A stretch of DNA of 13,701 bases from Rhizobiaceae bacterium (lineage in GTDB: Bacteria; Pseudomonadota; Alphaproteobacteria; Rhizobiales; Rhizobiaceae): contig JACMIV010000162.1 in assembly GCA_014380965.1 (NCBI GenBank), forward strand, positions 1-13,701, read 5' to 3'. The notes under the pieces are model-generated. The model was not told the origin of the DNA. It ran no database searches and was given only the letters and a program-made list of their open reading frames with translations. The first letter of the stretch is position 1. Each line of letters opens with the position of its first letter. A program made the position numbers and the translations under genes. Below are positions 5,467 through 12,412 of this stretch, piece after piece.

Positions 5467-7521
5467 TCAAGAGGTCGAGCTCTTTTTCCCGTTCTGGAGA
5501 AAGACGATCTCGGATAGCGCCGAAGGCCGACCGACATAGTAGCCCTGCACCTGATGCAGCCCCGCCGATTGCGCGAACTTTAGCTGATCCGCAGTCTCGA
5601 TGCCCTCGACGAGGATCCTGGGGCCGCAGTTGCGCACCAGGGTGATGATGTCCAGAAGCATCAAGCGCCCCTTCGGTTCATTGATGCCGTGCAGGAATGA
5701 CTTGTCGATCTTGACCGTGTCGAACTCGATCATCCGCAGCCACGAAAGTCCCGCGAATCCGGTGCCGAAGTCGTCCAGCCAGATGCGGACGCCGAGCCTC
5801 TTCAGATCAGCGATGCAATTTAGCACGACCAAGTCCATGTCGATCTCGAGACCTTCGGTGATCTCGAGGGCCAGACGGCTCCCCATCACTCCGGTCTCCA
5901 TCAATATGGATGCGACCGCCGCGGCAAAACCTGGGTTGCGAAGCTGCACGGCAGACACGTTGACACTCGCGACCGGAACCAACCCGGTCGCGAGTGCGTC
6001 CCTGCAGACGGTACAAATCGCCCAGGTACCGAGCGTCACGATCGCACCCATGCGTTCGGCGACCGGGATGAACATGGAGGGAGGAACGGACGTGCCATCA
6101 ACCGACCTCAGGCGCATTAGGGTTTCAACTGCCTCGAGTCGACCGGACTCGACTCCGTGGATCGGCTGATAGACCAGCGAGACCAGTCCGCGTTCCACCG
6201 CGATTTTGAGCAGCGCGGCCACCGTCTCGTTCATGTCGTCGTTGTTTGGATCCTTCGGATCGAAGAGCTTCACGCAGTTCCGCCCGTCCGATTTCGCGGC
6301 ATAGAGCGCGCGGTCGGCCTCATGGACGATCCGCTCCAGGTTCGTCGTGGAGTCACTCCGCGTATACGACACGCCGACGCTGACGGTGACGACGGAATGA
6401 CCGTCCCGCCTCAGTCCGTGCTCGATGCCGAGCTGTTCGACGGTCCGGCGGACCGTCTCGGCGAGGCTTTCGGCGGCCGCACTGGTCTGAACAGGCGCCA
6501 GGATGATGAACTCCTCACCGCCATAGCGGCCGACGAGACCGTCGGCGCATTTGGCGACCGACGCCAAGGAGTTGGCGACCTCCACTAGACATCTGTCGCC
6601 CTGCTGGTGGCCGTGCCGATCGTTGAAGTTCTTGAAGAAGTCGACGTCGACTAGGATGGCAGCGAAGCTACGGCGCTCCGTCTGCCACCTGCTCCAGAAC
6701 TCGTGCAGTTTCACGTCTACGGAACGCCTGTTGTGAACGTTGGTCAGCGCGTCCGTGTAGGAGAGCTTCAGCAGCGCCTGGCCGTGGGCCTGCGTCTCCT
6801 CCTGGTGCAGGTTCGCCTTGTAGCTGTTCAGGAACGCACGGTAGCGCTCGTTCTCCAGCTTCATCGCGACGTAGGAGGTGAAGAAGAAGCACGAGAAGTA
6901 GAACGATCCGAAGATGAGGGATTGGACCGTTCCTCCCTGTCCAGAAAGGAGGATCGTCGCGGACAGCGTTAACAGGATGGACAGGCACGTCGTCAGTGCC
7001 ACGGCGGCGCGGAAAGCGAAGAACAGGTTCGCGCCGATCATGAACACGGCACCGTAGATCCGGTAGTATTCTCCGACGCTCTGTTCGATCGTGAACGACG
7101 CCGGTACGATCCAACCAAGGAAACCGAGGACGATGCCGCTCGCACAGACGAGGTCGAGGACGTCGGCCCCGGCATTCGTGCGGAACTGCCACTCCATCAT
7201 CGCCAGCGACAGGATCGCGACGGCGAAACGAGCGGCGATCGTATAGGCGGCCACGTCCGGCACGACAAAGACATCGAGGGCGGAAAACATGATGTAGACC
7301 ACGATTGCGGCCGCGCAGCCCGCCCGTGCAGTTTTCCTCCGATCGGCCTCCCGTGCTTTCCAGAAGCTTTGCCGGAGGCCACGATCCGAAGGTGCCCAAT
7401 ACGGCTTCCTCAGCTCCGCCTCGATCGCATCGACCCGTTTCTGCGTCATGCCGGCATCCAGAGTTGACCCGGCGGCGGCAGCAGGCCGCCATATCCAGAG
7501 GTAAAATCGCGACTTTACCAT
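5467..7521 (-). CDS. Membrane GGDEF-EAL cyclic-di-GMP turnover enzyme
   Basis: This 684-residue protein has about six predicted membrane helices (residues 68-220), then a GGDEF domain (about 252-420) and an EAL domain (about 432-675). The GGDEF half makes cyclic-di-GMP and keeps GRYGGEEF (GGEEF 334-338). The usual RxxD inhibitory site should fall at 325-328, which here reads CADG, so that feedback site is lacking. The EAL half degrades cyclic-di-GMP. Its key residues are present: ETLMR (466-470, ETL for EAL), Asn521, EITE (553-556), DDFGTG (583-588), KIDK (604-607) and EGIET (639-643). Both activities therefore look possible. The membrane part probably senses a signal and is not a domain I can name. 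The first ATG has a weak ribosome site; Met25 (7449) is a plausible alternative start. It is divergent from the methyltransferase gene. Confidence 0.92.
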   Translation of the reverse strand: MVKSRFYLWIWRPAAAAGSTLDAGMTQKRVDAIEAELRKPYWAPSDRGLRQSFWKAREADRRKTARAGCAAAIVVYIMFSALDVFVVPDVAAYTIAARFAVAILSLAMMEWQFRTNAGADVLDLVCASGIVLGFLGWIVPASFTIEQSVGEYYRIYGAVFMIGANLFFAFRAAVALTTCLSILLTLSATILLSGQGGTVQSLIFGSFYFSCFFFTSYVAMKLENERYRAFLNSYKANLHQEETQAHGQALLKLSYTDALTNVHNRRSVDVKLHEFWSRWQTERRSFAAILVDVDFFKNFNDRHGHQQGDRCLVEVANSLASVAKCADGLVGRYGGEEFIILAPVQTSAAAESLAETVRRTVEQLGIEHGLRRDGHSVVTVSVGVSYTRSDSTTNLERIVHEADRALYAAKSDGRNCVKLFDPKDPNNDDMNETVAALLKIAVERGLVSLVYQPIHGVESGRLEAVETLMRLRSVDGTSVPPSMFIPVAERMGAIVTLGTWAICTVCRDALATGLVPVASVNVSAVQLRNPGFAAAVASILMETGVMGSRLALEITEGLEIDMDLVVLNCIADLKRLGVRIWLDDFGTGFAGLSWLRMIEFDTVKIDKSFLHGINEPKGRLMLLDIITLVRNCGPRILVEGIETADQLKFAQSAGLHQVQGYYVGRPSALSEIVFLQNGKKSSTS

Positions 7522-7710
7522 CTCTACAGCCGGGAAACGAAAATTCCGTTATGCGGAATGGTTGACTTTTGGTCAGATCACTTCGCGTCCGAACTATGAG
7601 CTATGGCCGTTAACCAAGATTTTAATCGTTTGTCGCAGAGCAACGAAAGGAAAAGGACAACGTCAATTTCGTCGGCTACCTTTAATCAGCCTTTAACTAA
7701 TGGAGCCGCG
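7522..7710. promoter_or_regulatory. Divergent intergenic region
   Basis: This AT-richer stretch must hold the promoters of the minus-strand GGDEF/EAL gene and the plus-strand methyltransferase gene. TTGACT at about 7562-7567 could be a -35 hexamer reading right, and TGACTTTTGGTCA around it is a small inverted repeat (TGAC/GTCA). No convincing -10 at the right distance was found. The sequence stays open in the methyltransferase frame from 7603, so part of it might be translated. Confidence 0.35.
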
Positions 7711-8754
7711 ATGTCCCTCCTACATGCAATATTGGACGGCGAGAGTCTCATCACGCCGGATCTCCTATCGCGGCAGCTGCGCCCCGTCGTATCGCGCAAC
7801 GACGAACATCGTCTCGCGATCGCCGGCGATCAGCTCACGCTTGCGCTGGGTATCGCACGGCAGAGGTTCGAGTCCGGCAGCGCCGCGGCCCGCGTCGTTG
7901 AGGATCTGTCGAGGCATCTTCACGAAATCCGCTCGAACTGTGACGCAGGCATCTGGTCAATCCTAGTCGCGAAGGCGCAGCAGCACCCGGTGAGGGAACA
8001 CCTTTTTCAGGATCCTTTCACCCGGTGGTCGTTCGACAAGCCTCGCGGCTATTCCGGCGACGCTCATCTTCTCGATTTCATTTACGGTTGCGAGGCCGTT
8101 GCTTCGTCCGTTGAAGACAGCACGCCGCTGGGCCGCGAGATCTACGCCTACACGAGAAACGCGTCGTCCTCGGTCGCGGTCCGCGAGCGTCGCGATCTGC
8201 TTGCCCATCACGTGGACCGGCTGCATGCCGAAAAGGGTTCCAGCCTCGAAGTGCTGACGATCGCCGCCGGACATCTGCGGGAGGCGGAACGTTCGTCCGC
8301 CCTGGCGGAGGGCGGGATCTCGCGCTGGACGGCGATCGACCAGGATCCCGCCAGCGTCGAAGAAATTCGACGGACCTACGCGGAAACACCGGTCGAGCCG
8401 ATCGAGGGATCGGTCAAGGGCATCCTGTCCAACGCCTACCAGCTCGGACATTTCGACTTCGCTTACGCTGCTGGTCTCTACGACTATCTGCCGAGGGCGG
8501 TGGCGGTGAAGCTGACGCGGAAAGCGATGGAGCTCCTGAAGCCGCGAGGCGTCTATCTCTTCGCCAACTTCGCCCAAGGGATCGCTGTCGATGGCTACAT
8601 GGAGACCTTCATGAACTGGGAGCTCCTACTGCGCTCAGAAGCCGAGATGTGGGACATCATCAACGCGAGCGTCGACCGCAACATGGTCGATGCCACAGTC
8701 GAACCCGGCGAGAACGGAAACATCCTGTACGGTATCATTCGAATGAGGACGTGA
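7711..8754 (+). CDS. Class I SAM-dependent methyltransferase, PhcB-like family
   Basis: This 347-residue cytoplasmic methyltransferase belongs to a proteobacterial family often annotated as making 3-hydroxypalmitic acid methyl ester, the Ralstonia PhcB signal. Recognisable blocks are HLFQDPFTRWSFDKPRGYSG (the family N-terminal signature), LTIAAGHLREAE (SAM-binding motif I, normally ACGHLREAE; Cys is Ala here), AIDQDP (acidic loop after strand 2), FDFAYAAGLYDYL (motif IV) and ANFAQG...GYMETFMNWELL. The frame stays open to an ATG at 7603, giving 383 residues. The ATG at 7711 is preferred because GGAG stands 5 bases before it, while 7603 has no clear ribosome site. The true substrate is unknown; a fatty-acid methyl ester is only a family-based guess. 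It is divergent from a cyclic-di-GMP enzyme, suggesting a signalling locus. Confidence 0.8.
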   Translation: MSLLHAILDGESLITPDLLSRQLRPVVSRNDEHRLAIAGDQLTLALGIARQRFESGSAAARVVEDLSRHLHEIRSNCDAGIWSILVAKAQQHPVREHLFQDPFTRWSFDKPRGYSGDAHLLDFIYGCEAVASSVEDSTPLGREIYAYTRNASSSVAVRERRDLLAHHVDRLHAEKGSSLEVLTIAAGHLREAERSSALAEGGISRWTAIDQDPASVEEIRRTYAETPVEPIEGSVKGILSNAYQLGHFDFAYAAGLYDYLPRAVAVKLTRKAMELLKPRGVYLFANFAQGIAVDGYMETFMNWELLLRSEAEMWDIINASVDRNMVDATVEPGENGNILYGIIRMRT

Positions 8755-9382
8755 TCACAGCGTGTCGCAGCTCGACAGCGTTATGCGGAGGAAAGGCCGA
8801 CGGCCGGGCGTTCCTGTCCGCCTGCATGCGGCCAAAAATGCGCATCGCGGCCGCGGTCCACTCCGACGCCCAGGACACGACCTCTCGGATGACCGAGCGC
8901 GAGCACGTAAACCTCTCTCTTGTGCTGCAGTCGGCGGCTGACCCCTCGGCCGACGATGGCCTCTGCCGCGACCCGAGGAAACCGGTGTCCGCTGTTTCGG
9001 CATCTGCCGCCGAAAGCTGACCGAGCGCTTTCACCCGGGTCGGAAATGATTTCGAGTGCCGCCATGGGCCGAGAGCGGGCCGACAGCTTTCGGGCGGCTT
9101 GGCCAGAAAGCCGCCATTCCGGAAACGACCTATCTTGGACGCTTGCGAACAACGCCCCCGCTCCTCGGAGCGGCTGTTTGACACCGTCTGAGAGTTTTTC
9201 AGGGAACGCGACTGCGCTCGTGTCTTTCGCCGCCGTCATTGGGGATTCTGCAATCAAGACTAAAAACTCGACCGATTGGCAAAAAGTTTCGTTACAAATC
9301 TGAATTGAGTATGGTGTCGGCACACTTCGCTACAGATCGCCAAAATCTAGTCTGACAAATATCAAAAATACATAAAAATTAC
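8755..9382. other. 628-base gap without a convincing gene
   Basis: This lies between the convergent ends of the methyltransferase and DUF1993 genes. Open frames of up to 180 codons exist on the minus strand (8781-9323 and 8735-9184), but their translations resemble no family, are Arg/Ser/Ala-rich like GC shadows, and lack clear ribosome sites. GGCGGCTT (9093-9100) pairs with AAGCCGCC (9108-9115) as a perfect 8-bp hairpin with a 7-base loop and no T run. From about 9225 the sequence turns distinctly AT-rich up to the DUF1993 stop. Confidence 0.45.
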
Positions 9383-9940
9383 TTATCCATACTGAATCCT
9401 CCGCCCCTCGACCGGCACGCTGGCGCCATCTGTTGGAAAGGCGCCGAGATAGTCCAGTTTGCCAAGAGGGACGCGGTTGGTGCGGAGGATCGCGTAGGCG
9501 GTCGTGACGTGGAAGTAAAAATTTGGCAGTGCGAACTGCCGAAGATAGTCCGGCCCTCGATAGGAGACGCTGCGGCTGCCGTGCTGGATCGTGACGATGC
9601 GGCTTGACGACGCCTCGACCTCCAGAGGGTCGATGATTTCGAGAAAGCGTAGCGTCTTGTCGATACGAGCCTGAAGCTCGGGAAAGCTCGTCTCCGTGTC
9701 CAGAAAGCTCGGGGGAATCATGCCGGCGAGGCGAGCGCCGGCGAACTTGGCCGTATCCGTCGCCATCTGCACCTGTCGGACGAAGTTGTGCATGTCTGGC
9801 GCGAGCCGGGCCTCCAGAAGCGTCGCCGGATCGAGGCGGCTCGCTTGCGCGTAGGTCACTGCGGTGTCGAGCATGGCCGACAACGTGGTCAACATCCGCG
9901 TCATGACGCCGATCGAGGTGGAGTGGATGGAAATCGGCAT
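9383..9940 (-). CDS. DUF1993 family protein
   Basis: This 185-residue soluble protein starts MPISIHSTSIGVMTRML, and its whole length matches the DUF1993 pattern: a helical N-terminus, ARLAPDMHNFVRQVQMATDTAK near 45-67, a middle block with FPELQARIDKTLRFLE, and FALPNFYFHVTTAYAILRTN near 140-159. The family is helical and DinB-like, and no enzyme activity is established. The start is fixed by a perfect AGGAGG six bases before ATG, although the frame stays open further upstream. Its probable promoter lies about 250 bases away and carries two palindromes like those at the tetR/efflux promoter, so it seems to belong to the same TetR regulon. There is no export signal, so a cytoplasmic location is likely. 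The link with drug efflux suggests a stress or detoxification role, as inference. Confidence 0.88.
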   Translation of the reverse strand: MPISIHSTSIGVMTRMLTTLSAMLDTAVTYAQASRLDPATLLEARLAPDMHNFVRQVQMATDTAKFAGARLAGMIPPSFLDTETSFPELQARIDKTLRFLEIIDPLEVEASSSRIVTIQHGSRSVSYRGPDYLRQFALPNFYFHVTTAYAILRTNRVPLGKLDYLGAFPTDGASVPVEGRRIQYG

Positions 9941-10192
9941 GAGAGCCTCCTGTCGGGAAGTTACTTTCGGGCGAGCGATGCATTTTCGCGTCCGGTCGCC
10001 GGATGCAGATTTGGACAACACGATGTGCGATGGCGTCGAAGACCGTCCCGCAGTCCCACGTTGGAAGACCTGTCTGCGGGGAGGACGGTGCGGCTCGAGA
10101 CGAATGCCGGCCATGGGTTGCAGCGGGAGGACTACCGAGGAAAAAGCCGCGCAGGCGGGGCTCCTATCCCCAAACACCCACAAAACCTTTAT

Positions 10193-10206
10193 ATACCGCT
10201 TGGTAT
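10193..10206. promoter_or_regulatory. TetR operator-like palindrome at the DUF1993 promoter
   Basis: ATACCGCTTGGTAT has perfect 5-bp arms (ATACC/GGTAT). It lies one base beyond the proposed -10 hexamer of the DUF1993 promoter, over the expected transcription start. The arms match those of the palindromes between tetR and the efflux genes, which suggests the same repressor binds here. Confidence 0.55.
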
Positions 10207-10207
10207 C

Positions 10208-10237
10208 AATATGGCCGGCACCGGCCTGGCCTGTCAA
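10208..10237 (-). promoter_or_regulatory. Probable DUF1993 promoter
   Basis: On the minus strand TTGACA (10237-10232) is followed after 18 bases by CATATT (10213-10208). The -35 is a perfect consensus and sits in the context GGTTGACA, also found at the efflux promoter. Operator-like palindromes flank it on both sides. If it is used, the mRNA has a leader of about 260 bases before the DUF1993 start. Confidence 0.55.
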
Positions 10238-10248
10238 CCATTTATATT

Positions 10249-10260
10249 ATCGATCGGTAT
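10249..10260. promoter_or_regulatory. Second TetR operator-like site upstream of DUF1993
   Basis: ATCGATCGGTAT differs from the palindrome ATCGGT-type core ACCGATCGGTAT at one base. It lies just upstream of the -35 of the proposed DUF1993 promoter and just after the tetR stop codon. Together with the site at 10193-10206 it brackets that promoter. Confidence 0.45.
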
Positions 10261-10267
10261 AAAATCC

Positions 10268-10849
10268 TCAGCCGGGAAACGCCTTCATCGTCATGCTGAC
10301 GACCTTGCGCAGCGCGTCACGGCTTGCACCCGCCACAGCCTGCACTGCCATGCCTTGCGACACCGTCATGATGTAGCGGGCGAGATCCGCGGGATCGCTC
10401 TCGGGCGATAGGTCGCCCTCGTCGCGCGCTTTCGCGAAGCGCTCGCAGAGCGTCCGCTCGCCGAACTTGCGCTTCTCGATCACGGCCTTTTGCACTTCAG
10501 CGGCGGCATCGCTGCAAGCCATGGCGGCATTGATGCCCATGCAGCCGCCGGGATTGCAGGTTGCGGTCAGCGCGTCGACATAGCCGTTCATCATCTTTTC
10601 GACGACTTCGCGCGCGGTCGGCTCGCCCATGGCGTCACGGAAAAAGCCCATGTACCCCTGTTCATAGCGTTCTAGCGCCTTGCGGAAGAGCTCCTCCTTG
10701 TTACCGAAAGTGCCGTAGAGGCTCGGTCGGGTAATGCCCATCCCATCCGTAAGGTCGGTCAGCGACGTGCCCTCGTAGCCCTTGCGCCAGAACAGCTCCA
10801 TCGCGGCCTGAAGGGCCTCATCGATGTCGAACTCGCGGGGGCGTCCCAT
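10268..10849 (-). CDS. TetR/AcrR-family transcriptional repressor
   Basis: This 193-residue one-component repressor has a TetR DNA-binding domain at residues 1-55: the opening GRPREFDIDEALQAAMELFW, then GYEGTSLTDLTDGMGITRPSLYGTFGNKEELF, with the recognition helix in ITRPSLYGTF. The C-terminal ligand and dimer domain has TCNPGGCMGINAAMACSD (about 96-113), a Cys-bearing block seen in one common TetR subgroup. The start is supported by CAGGAG about 10 bases before ATG. It is divergent from a MexE/MexF-type efflux operon, the usual arrangement for a local repressor. Palindromes at 10892-10911 and 10955-10966 in the shared region, and two more by the DUF1993 promoter, are its likely operators. The inducing ligand cannot be told from sequence. 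Confidence 0.92.
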   Translation of the reverse strand: MGRPREFDIDEALQAAMELFWRKGYEGTSLTDLTDGMGITRPSLYGTFGNKEELFRKALERYEQGYMGFFRDAMGEPTAREVVEKMMNGYVDALTATCNPGGCMGINAAMACSDAAAEVQKAVIEKRKFGERTLCERFAKARDEGDLSPESDPADLARYIMTVSQGMAVQAVAGASRDALRKVVSMTMKAFPG

Positions 10850-10891
10850 TGCCTTGGTCTCCTGTGCGGCCTGGAAGCCGGAAAAAAGAAA

Positions 10892-10911
10892 AATACTGAC
10901 CGGTCGGTATT
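10892..10911. promoter_or_regulatory. Probable TetR operator between tetR and the efflux genes
   Basis: AATACTGACCGGTCGGTATT is a 20-base palindrome with one mismatched pair (CTG against CGG). It is placed 43-62 bases before the tetR start and immediately upstream of the -35 hexamer of the efflux promoter, where one bound repressor could affect both directions. It shares ACCGGTCGGTA / ACCGATCGGTA with the site at 10955-10966. Confidence 0.7.
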
Positions 10912-10916
10912 AAAGG

Positions 10917-10945
10917 TTGACACCGGCCGCCAACCGCTCTTATTT
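10917..10945 (+). promoter_or_regulatory. Probable promoter of the efflux operon
   Basis: TTGACA at 10917-10922 is a perfect -35 hexamer. Seventeen bases later is TTATTT (10940-10945), a weak -10; TATTTC is an alternative. Palindromic operators lie directly upstream (10892-10911) and downstream (10955-10966), an arrangement suited to repression by the divergent TetR protein. Confidence 0.5.
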
Positions 10946-10954
10946 CGTCAGTTA

Positions 10955-10966
10955 TACCGATCGGTA
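10955..10966. promoter_or_regulatory. Probable TetR operator at the efflux transcription start
   Basis: TACCGATCGGTA is a perfect 12-base palindrome about 10 bases past the proposed -10 hexamer. It is about 100 bases before the adaptor gene start, so it would cover the transcription start of the efflux operon. Confidence 0.65.
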
Positions 10967-11067
10967 GGAAACGTCAACTGAGCAATCGGTAACCCACCGC
11001 CGCTTCTCCGGGCCGCTTCTCCGACCCTGACTGACAATTCCGACACTTCTTCGCAAGGATGCCCGCC

Positions 11068-12297
11068 ATGACCCGTCGCACCCTCTTCCGGACGTTCCTC
11101 CTCGGTGGTGTCGTCCTCACCGCCGCCACTTTCGGAGGGCCTGCCCTCTTCCAGCTGCATGGCGCGCTCGATACGGGCAGCGTGCCGGCCGTCGCCGCTG
11201 CACCCGCTCCGGCGATGCCAGTTTCGGTCGCGCTGGTGAAGGCAGAGCCCGTCACCCGGTGGAACGCCTTTTCCGGCCGGCTCGAAGCCGTCGAACATGT
11301 CGAGCTGCGCTCGCGCGTCGCCGGCGCCATCGAAGCGGTCCATTTCGACGAGGGCGCCGTCGTGCAGAAGGGCGATCTCCTCGTCACGATCGACCGCGCG
11401 CCCTACGAGGCTGAGGTCGCCCGCGCCAAGGCCAGCGTGACGGCGGCGGAGTCGCGCGTCGCCTTCGCCCGCAACGAGCTTGACCGCGGCAAGAAGCTGG
11501 TGGAATCGCGCACGGTCTCCCAAAGCGACTACGACCAGCGCATCAACACCGAACTCGGCGCCGTCGCAGATGTAGAGGCTGCCAAGGCCGTGCTGCGCAC
11601 CGCCGAGCTGAACCTCGGCTATACCGAGATCCGCGCGCCGATCTCCGGCCGGGTCGGACGGATCGAGATCACCGCCGGCAACCTCATCGAGGCCGGCCCG
11701 TCTTCGCCCGTCCTGACGCGGCTCGTCTCGCTCTCGCCGATCTATGCAAGCTTCGAGGCGGACGAGGACGTCGTTGCCGCGGCGCTGTCCGAACTGCCGA
11801 AGGGCCCGAATGCCCGGAGCCATGTCGGCGATATCCCGGTGCGGATGGATGCCGCCGGACGGACGGACGTCACGGGCCGGCTGCAACTGATCGACAACGC
11901 GGTGGATGTGTCGAGCGGCACGGTGCGCGTGCGCGCCAGCTTCGACAATGAGGACGGCAGCCTGATGCCCGGCCAGTTCGCAAGGCTTCACATGGGCCGG
12001 CCGAAGCCCGAAGAGGCACTGCTCGTCTCCGAGCGGGCGGTCGGCACCGACCAGGACAAGAAGTACGTCTTCGTCGTCGGCGCAGACAACAAAGCGGAGT
12101 ATCGCGAAGTCGCCCTCGGCGAGCGCGCCGACGGGCTGCGAATCGTCACCTCGGGTCTCAGGCCCGACGAGCGCGTCGTCGTCAACGGCGTCCAGAGGGT
12201 GCGGCCGGGTGCGGTCGTCGCGCCGGAGCTCGTCGACATGAAGGCACAGCCGGCCGCCGAGATGCAGGTATCGGAAGCGGACGTGCCGAAGGGCTGA
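11068..12297 (+). CDS. RND efflux periplasmic adaptor, MexE/OqxA-like
   Basis: This 409-residue membrane-fusion protein links an inner-membrane RND pump to an outer-membrane channel. An N-terminal hydrophobic segment (about 8-28, with no lipobox cysteine) anchors or exports it. Next come the first lipoyl half VELRSRVAGAIEAVHFDEGA, a coiled-coil alpha-hairpin (about 112-175, rich in Ala/Glu/Arg), the second lipoyl half LGYTEIRAPISGRVGRIEIT, and the beta-barrel and membrane-proximal domains ending near GVQRVRPGAVV. The spacing and these blocks fit the MexE/OqxA subgroup. The ATG at 11068 is preferred to the one at 11059 because AAGGA lies 8 bases before it. The pump gene follows after 115 bases, so the two form an operon, probably repressed by the divergent TetR protein. 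No outer-membrane channel gene is visible in the window. Confidence 0.92.
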   Translation: MTRRTLFRTFLLGGVVLTAATFGGPALFQLHGALDTGSVPAVAAAPAPAMPVSVALVKAEPVTRWNAFSGRLEAVEHVELRSRVAGAIEAVHFDEGAVVQKGDLLVTIDRAPYEAEVARAKASVTAAESRVAFARNELDRGKKLVESRTVSQSDYDQRINTELGAVADVEAAKAVLRTAELNLGYTEIRAPISGRVGRIEITAGNLIEAGPSSPVLTRLVSLSPIYASFEADEDVVAAALSELPKGPNARSHVGDIPVRMDAAGRTDVTGRLQLIDNAVDVSSGTVRVRASFDNEDGSLMPGQFARLHMGRPKPEEALLVSERAVGTDQDKKYVFVVGADNKAEYREVALGERADGLRIVTSGLRPDERVVVNGVQRVRPGAVVAPELVDMKAQPAAEMQVSEADVPKG

Positions 12298-12412
12298 CGC
12301 CCGCTTCTCGCGAACGCTTCGTCGACCCCGGGGCTCGCCACCCGGAGGACGTCTTCCCCCTCGCGGCAGCTCATCGAGCTCGCCCCAGCCCATCGAAAGA
12401 CGGAGCGTTCCC

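Noticed and set aside
5208..5537. 109-codon minus-strand frame beside the IS fossils
   Set aside because: No family resemblance. The recognisable coding traces in this stretch are on the plus strand.
9158..9173. CCGCTCCTCGGAGCGG palindrome
   Set aside because: The 2-base centre is too short for a stable hairpin loop, no T run follows, and it is not linked to a gene end or start.
8781..9323. 180-codon minus-strand frame in the gap (and the 8735-9184 frame overlapping it)
   Set aside because: No recognisable domain, no convincing ribosome site, and composition like a shadow frame. Kept only as part of the gap entry.
9941..10237. 99-codon upstream extension of the DUF1993 frame
   Set aside because: A perfect AGGAGG precedes the ATG at 9940, the family N-terminus begins there, and the extension runs through the promoter.
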